A stretch of DNA of 26,834 nucleotides from CAYLLN01 sp033762315. Its GTDB lineage: Bacteria; Planctomycetota; Planctomycetia; Pirellulales; Pirellulaceae. Below the pieces are notes generated by a model. That model was not told the origin of the DNA and did no database searches. It saw nothing but the letters and a program-made list of their open reading frames with translations. This document shows, in pieces, positions 15,437 through 22,545 of this stretch. The DNA is taken from positions 1-26,834 of the forward strand of contig JANRLS010000208.1 of assembly GCA_033762315.1 (NCBI GenBank). The letters run 5' to 3'. How positions within the stretch are numbered: position 1 is the stretch's first letter; every line of letters starts with the position of its first letter. The position numbers and the translations under genes were made by a program.

Positions 15437-16867
15437 ATGCCGCGAAAGTTGTCTCTGGCCCGCGCGCTGATCCGTGCGCTCGATGGCGCGGCGACGCCAG
15501 TCTATCTGCTCGATGGCCAGCGGCGGATCGTCTATGGCAATCCGGCGTTTAGCGCGTGGCTGGGCCGACCGGCCGAGGAACTAGCGGGAGTGCGGTGCGA
15601 CTACCACGCCTCGGGCGAGGTTGGCGGCTCGGTCGAGCAGGCGGCGGGACTGTGTCCACCCCCCGATGCCTTTGCCGGACGCCTCGCCGCCGGCATGGTC
15701 GCCCGCATTGGCGCGGGAGATAGGCTCGACCAGCGGCCGGCCCGGTTTGTTCCGCTGGCCGGCGAAGGGCTCGCGGGCCTTTTGATCGTGGTCGATCCGC
15801 TGGCGGGAGTCGGCCCGGCCGAGCAGGGAGACGCCGCGCAGCTCGCCCCGCAGTGGCTGCACACCCTCTTACAGCAACTGCGCGGCGAATTGGGGCGGCG
15901 GTTCCACATCGGCCAGCTTGTCGGGCAGAGCGACCCGCTGCGCCGCGTCCGCGAGCAGGTGCGTATCGCCATCGCCGCCCGCACCAGGGTGCTCGTCGTC
16001 GGTCCCCCCGGCAGCGGCCGGGAGCACGTCGCCCGAACGATTCACTATGGCCAGCCCGCGGCCTCCATCGGCCCGCTCGTTCCCATCGATTGCCCGATCG
16101 TCAATGCCGAGCACATGCAAGCCACGCTGACCGCCGTGCTGCGGCGACAGGCCGACGCCAACACGGAGCGGCCACCGGCGGCGCTGCTCTTGGACGTGGA
16201 TCGCCTGCGCCCCGATGCCCAGCAAGAGCTGGCCGGCTTTCTGCTGTTGCCCGGAGTCGAGTTGCATACGCTGGCGACGGCCCGGTTCCCCTTGCAGCGG
16301 CTGGCGGCGCGGGGCAAGTTTCGCCGCGACGTCGCCTATGCCCTGAGCACGCTCACCATCGCCCTGCCGCCGCTCAAAAGCCGCGGGGCCGATGTGCCGC
16401 TTCTCGCGCAGTTCTTTTTGGAAGAGTTCAACGCCCAGGGCAACAAGCAACTGGCCGGGTTCGCGCCGCCGGCGCTCGACAAGCTCTTGGCCTACGATTG
16501 GCCAGGCAACGTCGATGAGCTCGCGCTGCTTGTCCGCGAGGCCTGCCAGCGGGCCACCGGGCCGCTGGTCGCAACGGCCGACCTGCCCGAGCGCTTGCAT
16601 TTGGCGGCGGGAGCCCTCGCCCATCCGCCGCGCGAGGTAGAGTCGATCCAGCTCGACGACTTCCTCGCCGACATCGAGCGCGAGCTTTTGCAGCGGGCCT
16701 TGCGAACCGCGCGGGGCAATAAATCGAAGGCCGCCCAACTGCTCGGCATCAGCCGGGGAAGGCTGTTGCGGCGACTCGCGCAGCTCGGGCTCGCTCCCGC
16801 CGTGCCGACTAGCGACGACGAGCCGGTCGTCTTCGAGCCGCTGGAGGAAGGGGAGGGCGCGGAGTAG
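15437..16867 (+). CDS. PAS - degenerate AAA+ - Fis-type transcriptional regulator
   Basis: The domain layout of a bacterial enhancer-binding protein is visible: an N-terminal PAS-like domain (residues 8-60, VYLLDGQRRIVYGNPAFSAW), a central AAA+ domain (about 155-395, with FRRD at 295-298 and WPGNVDEL at 355-362) and a Fis-type helix-turn-helix (about 410-452, GNKSKAAQLLGISRGRLLRR). The ATPase is damaged. The Walker A stretch is GPPGSGRE (189-196), with Arg195 where Lys is expected. The Walker B stretch is LLLDVD, with Val where Glu is expected. The GAFTGA sigma-54 contact loop is absent. It probably does not activate sigma-54 and may act as a DNA-binding sensor. No Shine-Dalgarno sequence is seen. 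Target genes are unknown; the nuo operon, mrp and itself are the local candidates. Confidence 0.85.
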   Translation: MPRKLSLARALIRALDGAATPVYLLDGQRRIVYGNPAFSAWLGRPAEELAGVRCDYHASGEVGGSVEQAAGLCPPPDAFAGRLAAGMVARIGAGDRLDQRPARFVPLAGEGLAGLLIVVDPLAGVGPAEQGDAAQLAPQWLHTLLQQLRGELGRRFHIGQLVGQSDPLRRVREQVRIAIAARTRVLVVGPPGSGREHVARTIHYGQPAASIGPLVPIDCPIVNAEHMQATLTAVLRRQADANTERPPAALLLDVDRLRPDAQQELAGFLLLPGVELHTLATARFPLQRLAARGKFRRDVAYALSTLTIALPPLKSRGADVPLLAQFFLEEFNAQGNKQLAGFAPPALDKLLAYDWPGNVDELALLVREACQRATGPLVATADLPERLHLAAGALAHPPREVESIQLDDFLADIERELLQRALRTARGNKSKAAQLLGISRGRLLRRLAQLGLAPAVPTSDDEPVVFEPLEEGEGAE

Positions 16868-16911
16868 CTCGCCGCCTTACGCCCGCCGCGAGCGCCGGTT
16901 ACGATTGAGTG

Positions 16912-17355
16912 ATGCCTTCCGCCCGCCTGATTGTGTGCGAAAAGACCGGCCACTGGGCTGGCCTCTTCCGCCGCGCGCTGGCGGGGCGAGAGGTGCTCGC
17001 CGAAACACGCAGCCTCGCCGAATGCGGCCGGCAACTGGGGGCCTCGCCGGCATCGGTCGTGGCGGTCGAGGTGACCGCCGGCAATCTGGAGGCGATCCTA
17101 CGGACGCTTCCCCGCTGGTCGGCCGAGTATGCGCGGGCCCGGTTCCTGGCTTTGACGACGCGCGAGCTGGCCGCCGCCGAGTCGCTGTTGCGCGAAGCCG
17201 GGACGCTCGCGGTGCTCCAGTGCGCGGCGGATGTCCCGCTCGCGGTTCGGCTCGCGCATCGCCATCTGGCGCTCGCACCGGCCGCGGAACTGCCGTGGCG
17301 CGAGGCACTGCTGGCTCGTCTGCCGTGGGCCAGCTTGCCACGACCGGCGGGCTAA
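16912..17355 (+). CDS. hypothetical protein, possibly receiver-like
   Basis: This open frame of 147 residues lies between the regulator and mrp, with gaps of about 40 bp on each side, and has the strong GC-ending codon bias of its neighbours, so it is probably real. No motif identifies it. The pattern of a hydrophobic strand (ARLIVCEK), helix, strand (SVVAVEV), helix, strand (RFLALTT) and helix is reminiscent of a degenerate response-regulator receiver fold, but I do not see the phosphorylatable Asp or the usual acidic pair. The ATG at 16912 is preceded directly by an in-frame GTG at 16909. Its position suggests co-transcription with the regulator and mrp. Function unknown. Confidence 0.65.
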   Translation: MPSARLIVCEKTGHWAGLFRRALAGREVLAETRSLAECGRQLGASPASVVAVEVTAGNLEAILRTLPRWSAEYARARFLALTTRELAAAESLLREAGTLAVLQCAADVPLAVRLAHRHLALAPAAELPWREALLARLPWASLPRPAG

Positions 17356-17395
17356 TCATTCTTCCAATCGAACGCATCTCTCGGAGATTCCGCTC

Positions 17396-18481
17396 ATGGC
17401 CAGTGGCCAAGTTACCGTCAGCCAATTGCAAGCCGCCGTCGCCGATTTCAAAGACCCGGAAACGGGTCGCGAAGCGTTGCAGCTCGGTCAGCTGCGCGAG
17501 CTGGCGGTCGATGGGGGCCGGGCTTCGCTCACGCTCGCCCTCACCACGCACGATGCCCCCATCGCCGCCGAGACGCGCGGCCAACTCGCCGACCTCGTTC
17601 GCCAGCGCCTGCCGGGACTGACCGAAGTCACCGTGCATTCCGCGCAGCACACGCGGCCGCCGCAGAAGCTGGGGCAGATTGGCCTGGCCGCCAAGAGCGT
17701 GATCGCCGTCGGCTCGGGCAAGGGGGGCGTCGGCAAGAGCACGATCGCGGCCACGCTGGCCTTGGGCCTGAAGCGGGCCGGCTGCAGCGTCGGCCTGATG
17801 GATGCCGATGTGTACGGCCCGAGCATTCCGCATCTGTTGGGCGTGGGCGATGCGCCGCGGCCGCAGATTCTGGACGGCAAGATCCAGCCGATCCTGGTCG
17901 AGAAGATGCCGGTGATGTCGATGGGCTTTCTCATGCCGCCGGGCGAGGCGGTGGTCTGGCGCGGTCCGATGCTGCACGGGGCGATCACGCAATTCCTCCG
18001 CGACACCGCCTGGGGCGAGCTCGACTACCTCATCATCGACATGCCGCCGGGGACCGGCGACATCGCCCTCACCCTGTCGCAGATGTTGCCCCTCTCGGGT
18101 GCGGTCGTCGTTTGCACGCCGCAAGAGGTGGCCTTGCTCGACGCGGTCAAAGCGATTGCCATGTTTCGCAAGGTCAACATTCCGCTTTTGGGCATGGTCG
18201 AGAACATGAGCGGCTTTATTTGCCCGGACTGCGGCAAGAAGTACGACATCTTCGGCAGCGGCGGGGCGCGGAAGCGAGCGGCGGAACTGAGCGTGCCGTT
18301 CCTCGGCGAGGTGCCGCTGAACATGCAGATTCGGGTGCATGGGGACGCCGGCACGACGATGGGGAACTACGCCGATCCGATCGTCGGGCCCTATCTGGAG
18401 AAGGTCGTTGCCGCCCTCGTGCGGAACCTGGCCCAACAAGCGATCCTGCGCCAGCCAACGCTGCAACTGCCGACGCTGTAA
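17396..18481 (+). CDS. mrp: Mrp/ApbC/NBP35-type iron-sulfur cluster carrier ATPase
   Basis: Mrp/ApbC proteins are P-loop ATPases that bind and transfer [4Fe-4S] clusters to apoproteins in the cytoplasm. Here an N-terminal MIP18/DUF59-like domain (residues 5-85) precedes the ATPase. The deviant Walker A motif GSGKGGVGKS is at 106-115, MDADVYGPSIPHLLG at 135-149, IIDMPPGTGD at 213-222, and the Fe-S ligand pair Cys276-x2-Cys279 in FICPDCGKKY. The ATG at 17396 (MASGQVTVSQ) is chosen because ggag lies about 9 bases upstream; the longer open frame upstream overlaps the previous gene. Length is 361 residues, typical. The location next to a cluster-rich complex I operon fits a role in supplying Fe-S clusters, though this is inference. 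A strong terminator follows. Confidence 0.95.
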   Translation: MASGQVTVSQLQAAVADFKDPETGREALQLGQLRELAVDGGRASLTLALTTHDAPIAAETRGQLADLVRQRLPGLTEVTVHSAQHTRPPQKLGQIGLAAKSVIAVGSGKGGVGKSTIAATLALGLKRAGCSVGLMDADVYGPSIPHLLGVGDAPRPQILDGKIQPILVEKMPVMSMGFLMPPGEAVVWRGPMLHGAITQFLRDTAWGELDYLIIDMPPGTGDIALTLSQMLPLSGAVVVCTPQEVALLDAVKAIAMFRKVNIPLLGMVENMSGFICPDCGKKYDIFGSGGARKRAAELSVPFLGEVPLNMQIRVHGDAGTTMGNYADPIVGPYLEKVVAALVRNLAQQAILRQPTLQLPTL

Positions 18482-18532
18482 CTGTTCGCTGACAAAGGAC
18501 TTGCGTCGCGATCTGCCTATCAAGAAAGGGCT

Positions 18533-18572
18533 AGAGCCGGCTGGAGGATTCCTCCTCCGGCCGGCTCTTTCT
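18533..18572 (+). terminator. intrinsic terminator after mrp
   Basis: agagccggctggagga (18533-18548), loop ttcc, tcctccggccggctct (18553-18568) form a 16-bp stem with a single G-T wobble, followed by tttctcgttgttt. It lies 52 bases after the mrp stop and ends the regulator-mrp transcription unit. Confidence 0.8.
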
Positions 18573-18656
18573 CGTTGTTTCGAATGGCTGTCTGCGGCCG
18601 GCATCCGCAATCACGGCATCATGCCGGAAGGCGCGGGCGGCCGGGGCAACCGAAGC

Positions 18657-18728
18657 CTACTTCTTCTTGGCGGCCTTCTTGGCGGGCTTCTTGGTCGCCT
18701 TCTTGGCAGCAGCTTTCTTCTTGGCCAC
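18657..18728 (-). CDS. 23-residue lysine/alanine-rich basic mini-protein
   Basis: The minus strand encodes (V/M)AKKKAAAKKATKKPAKKAA followed by KKK and a TAG stop, a histone-H1-tail-like peptide expected to bind DNA or RNA. The GTG start at 18726-18728 is preceded by ggagg about 8 bases upstream (acggaggacgttactGTG), an unusually good ribosome-binding site for this window, so the short form is preferred. An upstream in-frame ATG at 18920 would give an 87-residue protein, but its extra N-terminus is compositionally unlike a protein. Family knowledge: Lys/Ala/Pro-rich H1-like peptides occur in many bacteria as nucleoid-associated proteins. It could also be an isolated C-terminal tail of a decayed longer protein. 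Confidence 0.6.
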   Translation of the reverse strand: MAKKKAAAKKATKKPAKKAAKKK

Positions 18729-19467
18729 AGTAACGTCCTCCGTAAAACAGGTCTTGGCGGCGACGGCGCTGACACTCCCAGTCGCTTCGTCGTTCGCCTC
18801 TTGCCTCAAGACAATTCGCCCGCATCGCGGGGCGAGCGACGTGCGACATCCGTCTGTCGCCGACCGCTCGCATGAATTGTCGTGAACTCCTTGGTCACTT
18901 TCCTGCGTGGTGGCATTCATGTCGCAGCAATGCTGGCGAACATGAATTCCCTATATCTTGCGTTCTCGCCACGAAACGTCAAGAGGAAGTTGGCGTCTCG
19001 CGGTAGCAAAACGCACATCGCCGCGCGCCGCGCATCGCAACTTTCGCTCGTCGTGGCGCGCGAGCGAGCAGCGCCTCGCGATGCGCAAGTAGCGCGCGCC
19101 GACCAGCACCTTCGCGAGCTCGCGCCGCGCCGTCAATTGCCCGCGCCGCACCTGGAGAAGCGCCGCGCTGTCGTTCGCGAATATGCATTTCGCTCGGCAA
19201 AACAAGGCATTTTCGCAACCTCCTCGCCAGTCGCCTCCAATGCGCAAGCGCCTGCGCCGCGCGCATCACGCGCGAGCATCCAGCTACATTGCCGCGCGCG
19301 CCTCGCGCTCGCGCGGCGCTCGTTCTCGCGCCCGCTTGGCAACGTCCACTCCACAGCGCGCGACTCGGCGAAAAAAAATTTGAAGTTTTTTTCGCCGCGC
19401 GCGATTCGCGCTCACTTTCGTCGCGCGAAATCGCCGCGCGACTCGCATCGCGACAACCGCGCGCCAT
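18729..19467. other. long intergenic tract with CG-alternating composition, no credible gene
   Basis: This 739-bp stretch contains no convincing gene. The first about 230 bp holds the leader of the Lys-rich mini-protein on the minus strand. From about 19,015 to 19,460 the sequence is dominated by cgcg/gcgc words (for example ccgcgcgccgcgcatcgc, ctcgcgctcgcgcggcgctc), interrupted by a long A-tract/T-tract hairpin. Open frames on both strands encode Arg/Ala/Ser monotony, consistent with composition rather than selection for protein. The composition differs sharply from the flanking coding sequence. Function unknown. Confidence 0.6.
19366..19397. repeat. A-tract/T-tract hairpin inside the CG-rich tract
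   Basis: cggcgaaaaaaa (19366-19377) pairs perfectly with tttttttcgccg (19386-19397) around an 8-base loop. It lies about 70 bases downstream of the site-2 protease gene. The order (GC clamp outside, A/T inside the stem) is the reverse of a normal intrinsic terminator, so a terminator role is doubtful. Confidence 0.6.
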
Positions 19468-20271
19468 TCACCACGGTCTGCCGCGACCGCCAAACTGTTG
19501 CAGCGTAAAGTAGGCCGACACCGCCAGCGAACCAAAGAACATCGCCACGAACATGCTCTCCAGCGCGAACCCCAACAGCAGCGCCGCCGCCGCCCCGACG
19601 ATCACGCTCAGCCACAGCGCCCGCATCATGCCGGCATACGGATCGTGAACGACGAGAAGTTGCTGCGCGATCTGTCCTCCGTCGAGCGGCAACACCGGGA
19701 GTAGGTTCACCAGTCCCCACAGCACATTGACATACAAGAGTTGCCGCGCGAGTTCGTTCAGGTTGGCGTTTCGCGCCAGTTCGCCCCCCAGCATTGGAAT
19801 TAGCCACGGCACATGTCGCTCGTCTTGCAGCACGAGCACCCGGCCGCCACTGGCATAGATCAACCCGACCACCACCCCCGCCAGCAAAAACCCCGCCGCG
19901 GGACCGGCAAACGAGATCAAGATCTGCTCGCCAGGGGTGCGGCGGCGTCCAAAACCGGAAGAATCGAACGACGAATACGATGAATAGGGGGAACTGCCCC
20001 CTTCGATGGCCAGGCCACCCATCCAATGCAACACAATATGCGCCCGCCGGCCAAAGTGGCGCATCATCAGGGCGTGCCCCAGCTCGTGGATCAAAATCGA
20101 GCTGAAAAGCACGACGATCCAGATCACGATCCCAATCGGTTCCCCTCCCAAACCCTGAAAGCCCATGACGAACCCGACCAGCCAGAAGAACGGATGCACC
20201 CGTACCGGGAAACCGAGCACCTGGAAGTTCAGGTCGTAGGGAGTCGGCGGCGGTTCGGCCAAAAAGAACAA
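19468..20271 (-). CDS. site-2 protease (M50) family membrane metalloprotease
   Basis: M50 proteases cleave substrates within the membrane and require zinc. The metal site is visible: HELGH at residues 62-66 in a hydrophobic helix (VVLFSSILIHELGHALMMRH) and the second motif NLLPVLPLDGGQ at 189-200 supplying the Asp ligand (Asp197). About six hydrophobic segments are apparent. No PDZ or CBS domain is present, so this is a compact 267-residue form. The start is a TTG at 20269-20271, supported by aggtg about 6 bases upstream and by the family N-terminus. A Ser-rich loop (about 93-106) follows the first metal motif. It is transcribed in the same direction as lpxB but has its own -10 element in the 84-bp gap. 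The substrate is unknown. Confidence 0.9.
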   Translation of the reverse strand: MFFLAEPPPTPYDLNFQVLGFPVRVHPFFWLVGFVMGFQGLGGEPIGIVIWIVVLFSSILIHELGHALMMRHFGRRAHIVLHWMGGLAIEGGSSPYSSYSSFDSSGFGRRRTPGEQILISFAGPAAGFLLAGVVVGLIYASGGRVLVLQDERHVPWLIPMLGGELARNANLNELARQLLYVNVLWGLVNLLPVLPLDGGQIAQQLLVVHDPYAGMMRALWLSVIVGAAAALLLGFALESMFVAMFFGSLAVSAYFTLQQFGGRGRPW

Positions 20272-20327
20272 GGCACACCTGCTCGGTCGGCAAAGGGAAG
20301 GAGCAACGCGGGGGAGAGCTGCCGCTG

Positions 20328-20333
20328 ATTATA
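20328..20333 (-). promoter_or_regulatory. -10 box TATAAT for the site-2 protease gene
   Basis: On the minus strand the gap after lpxB reads gatttataatcagcgg, a consensus TATAAT about 57 bases before the protease start. No good -35 hexamer is seen. It shares TATAATCAG with the promoter proposed before the PAS/Fis regulator. It suggests the protease can be transcribed independently of lpxB. Confidence 0.45.
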
Positions 20334-20355
20334 AATCGGAAACGGGAGGCCGCGC

Positions 20356-21570
20356 TTACGCCACCCGGCGAACCTGCCGCTGGCCGGCGAGCTCGGCGGC
20401 GATGTAGTCGGCCGCGCGGGCCGAAGCCCCGCCGCGACAAAGCTCCCCCTTCAGCCGCTCCATCCGCCCGATCAATCGTTGCCGCGCCGGCTCGTCGGTC
20501 AACCACTCGACCGCGTGGCGGGCGATGTCGGCCGAACGGTCGCCGCACGTCGGATACTCCGGCATCAACACCTGCCGATGGCTCGGATGAGCCGAGTCGT
20601 AGGGGGCCGGATGCTCGTCGTCGATTTCGATCCGGTCGGCCGTCAGCAGATTGACCAGCGTGATGTAACGAACCTTCATGAACCGCCGCAGGGCCGCATA
20701 GGTCCACCACGGCACGGAATACAAAATGACGCTCGGCCTGGCGTGATACAGCAGCTCCAGCGAAACCGAGCCGGAGGTCGCCAGGCAAACGTGGGCCGAC
20801 GCGATCAGCTCGGGCGTGCTGCCGACATAAACCTCGGCTTCCACATTGGCTTGCGAGACATACCGCCGGGCGAGCGCTCCCTGCCGCTCGCTATAGCTGG
20901 CGATGGCGAAACGGACATCGGGCACATGCTGTCGCACCCGCGCGGCGGCTCGCAAAAGCTGCGGCAGGTTGGCATGAACCTCGTGCGTGCGCGAGCCGGG
21001 GAGGATCGTCACCAGTCGGCCCGGCCCCATCGCCAGGCGGTCGAGCAGCGGATGGTCGTATTGCTCGCCGCGCAGCTGATCGAAATAGGGATGGCCGACA
21101 TAGGTCGCCCGGCAACCGCGTTCGCGAAACCATCGCTCCTCGAACGGCAGCTTCACGAGGGCATGATCGACAAACCGGCGGACCTTGCTCACCCGCCACG
21201 AAGCCCAGGCCCACAGTTGTGGCAGGCCATAGTAAAAGACCGGGATGCCGCGTTCCTTTGCTTGGCGCGCGACATGCCAGTTGAACCCCGGATAGTCGAT
21301 GAGCACCACCGCGTCGGGCCGCTCGGCGTCTAGCGCCCGCTCCACCTCGCGCAGTAAGGCGAAGAACCGGGGGAGCTTCGCCAGCACCGGAAAGAGCCCC
21401 ATCACCGCCAGGTCCGACATATCCTGCAGCAGCCGGCAGCCGGCGCGATGCATCCGCGGACCGCCGAGGCCGAGCGTTTCGCACCCTGACAGGCGGCGGC
21501 CCAACTCCCGAATCAGATTCGCGCCGTGCAAATCGCCGCTCGGTTCGCCGACGGAGAAAAAGATCTTCAT
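20356..21570 (-). CDS. lpxB: lipid-A-disaccharide synthase
   Basis: LpxB (glycosyltransferase family 19) joins UDP-2,3-diacylglucosamine and lipid X to make the lipid A disaccharide at the inner membrane. The hallmark N-terminal motif SVGEPSGDLHGANLIREL is at residues 6-23, followed by GLGGPRM, the family segment MGLFPVLAKLPRF, VLIDYPGFNW, YYGLPQLWAWASWRVSKVRR and GHPYFDQL. C-terminally, LATSGSVSLELLYHARPSVI matches the donor-site region. The ATG at 21568-21570 is preferred over the far longer open frame because the family begins at MKIFFSVGE and aggga lies upstream. Length is 404 residues, near the usual 380-400. Its presence implies lipid A, so an LPS-type outer membrane. Confidence 0.95.
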   Translation of the reverse strand: MKIFFSVGEPSGDLHGANLIRELGRRLSGCETLGLGGPRMHRAGCRLLQDMSDLAVMGLFPVLAKLPRFFALLREVERALDAERPDAVVLIDYPGFNWHVARQAKERGIPVFYYGLPQLWAWASWRVSKVRRFVDHALVKLPFEERWFRERGCRATYVGHPYFDQLRGEQYDHPLLDRLAMGPGRLVTILPGSRTHEVHANLPQLLRAAARVRQHVPDVRFAIASYSERQGALARRYVSQANVEAEVYVGSTPELIASAHVCLATSGSVSLELLYHARPSVILYSVPWWTYAALRRFMKVRYITLVNLLTADRIEIDDEHPAPYDSAHPSHRQVLMPEYPTCGDRSADIARHAVEWLTDEPARQRLIGRMERLKGELCRGGASARAADYIAAELAGQRQVRRVA

Positions 21571-21607
21571 GCCGATCCGTCCCTGAAGCGGGATCGCCGT
21601 TCTGTCG

Positions 21608-21880
21608 CTAGAAGTCGCGGAGCTTTCCCAGACTGGGCAAATTGCCGGGGCGGAGTATCGCAGGTTGGCCAATCGCGCGGAAGGGCAAATCGCCTTCGTG
21701 GGGCAGGCGCAGCGAATTGGCCCCTCGTGCTTCGCCGTCGAATTCCGATTTCGCGCCACTGCCTGACAGCTGCCAGGCCGCCGATTTGGGGCGTCGGGTG
21801 ACCGTGCCGCCGCGCCCCAGCAGCGGGGCAAGAAGCGCAAGGTCCGCGGAGAAAACTGGCGTTCTTGCACCAATTGACAA
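21608..21880 (-). CDS. uncertain 90-residue ORF upstream of lpxB
   Basis: A minus-strand open frame ends 37 bases before lpxB and would be co-directional with it. Its second half (FDGEARGANSLRLPHEGD through LGKLRDF) shows the GC-ending codon pattern typical of real genes here. The only start available is a TTG that falls inside the T-run of a terminator, which is awkward, so the true gene may be shorter, decayed or absent. No motif is recognised. It could be a truncated remnant of a gene that once preceded lpxB. Confidence 0.3.
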   Translation of the reverse strand: MSIGARTPVFSADLALLAPLLGRGGTVTRRPKSAAWQLSGSGAKSEFDGEARGANSLRLPHEGDLPFRAIGQPAILRPGNLPSLGKLRDF

Positions 21881-21910
21881 AAAAAGACGCCTCCCATGAG
21901 GAAGGCGTCC
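21879..21910 (-). terminator. strong intrinsic terminator, minus strand
   Basis: Read on the minus strand: gacgccttcc (from 21900-21909), a 4-base loop, gggaggcgtc (21886-21895), then a run of seven T (21879-21885). The stem is 10 bp with one mismatch. It would stop transcription coming from the right, where no minus-strand gene is recognised until the recombinase-like gene at 22,546, which has its own terminator. Confidence 0.8.
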
Positions 21911-22251
21911 AAGTGGAGGCGGCGGGTCGGGCGGTAGCGAACTGAGGCGTTGCAGTAAACGCTTAAAGGACTACGTCATCCAGCAGCTGGAACAGTGCAA
22001 CCCGGAACACTCGTGTCAGCTGGAGCACGCGCCAAAGCCCACGAACTCCTCGACAAACCATATCGCCTGACCGACCGCCGGCCTCTGGCAACAGGCCCGT
22101 GCTCACCCATCCTTCGGTTCTCTGCGGCCAGTGCTCGCGGACCACCAAGGGTTCGCTTACCGGAAACGTGGGGTGGCTCAGGCAACGCGCCAACACGTTT
22201 CATTGGGGTATATAAGGGACCAAGGCCCTCTCCCTCGTACAAAGGCAGCGT
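21911..22251. other. 341-bp stretch without a recognised gene
   Basis: I see no convincing protein gene on either strand. The minus strand would have to be transcribed for the terminator at 21,879-21,910 to make sense, so a small RNA or a decayed gene is possible. A short perfect palindrome, tccagcagctgga, lies at 21978-21990. The last about 50 bases form the leader of the zinc-ribbon gene, with ggggtatataagg as a possible weak -10 region around 22,206-22,216. Confidence 0.4.
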
Positions 22252-22449
22252 ATGCACGTCCTCTGCCCTGAATGTCAGAGTCCCGTCGAACTTCCGCCCG
22301 AAGCGTGTGGTCCTGACCGAACGGACCTGTTCAATGTCACCTGGTGCCCCGAGTGCGGCACGTCATTCGACTACGACGACGAGGAAATTGAGACGGAGCC
22401 AACGACTTCCGAAAAGCCTGGAAATGAGTTGGATCGTCAGCCACGTTAA
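22252..22449 (+). CDS. small free-standing zinc-ribbon protein
   Basis: This 65-residue protein begins MHVLCPECQSPVELPPE and has a second knuckle, TWCPECGTSFDYDDEE, giving two Cys-x2-Cys pairs (residues 5/8 and 32/35), then an acidic, Thr/Glu-rich tail. The pattern matches the short zinc ribbon that I remember at the N-terminus of many planctomycete Ser/Thr protein kinases (RCPxCxxPIE...SCPSCGSSF), but here no kinase follows. The ATG at 22252 has only a weak aaaggcag upstream. Two damaged copies of its 3' half lie 1.7 and 2.5 kb downstream. The role is unknown; protein-protein or nucleic-acid binding through the ribbon is possible. Codon use and conserved cysteines make it likely real. Confidence 0.7.
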   Translation: MHVLCPECQSPVELPPEACGPDRTDLFNVTWCPECGTSFDYDDEEIETEPTTSEKPGNELDRQPR

Positions 22450-22471
22450 TAGACCGATCAGCTTCAACAGA

Positions 22472-22490
22472 CAAAAAGGAGCGAACTCCT
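22472..22490 (-). terminator. intrinsic terminator for the recombinase-like gene
   Basis: On the minus strand aggag, tetraloop ttcg, ctcct and then tttttgt form a small perfect hairpin plus T-run (stem 22477-22481 / 22486-22490). It lies about 55 bases after the stop of the minus-strand gene at 22,546. Confidence 0.65.
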
Positions 22491-22545
22491 GGCAGCACAC
22501 GAGCAGGCCTGGTCATGCTTCTAATTGCCTTGTGGGATCTCAGCG

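Noticed and set aside
16877..18610. 577-codon minus-strand ORF opposite mrp
   Set aside because: It is a shadow of mrp and the small hypothetical gene; its composition is Arg/His/Pro-rich and the plus-strand proteins have clear motifs.
18979..19467. 162-codon minus-strand ORF in the same tract
   Set aside because: Same compositional argument; it begins on top of the protease stop region and shows no hydrophobic core or motif.
18882..19508. 208-codon plus-strand ORF in the CG-rich tract
   Set aside because: Its translation is Arg/Ala/Ser monotony without domain pattern, as expected from cgcg-rich DNA with few stops, and it runs into the antisense of the protease gene.
19412..20788. 458-codon minus-strand ORF overlapping the site-2 protease and lpxB
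   Set aside because: It runs out of frame through both genes. The protease metal motifs and the LpxB motifs lie in other frames.
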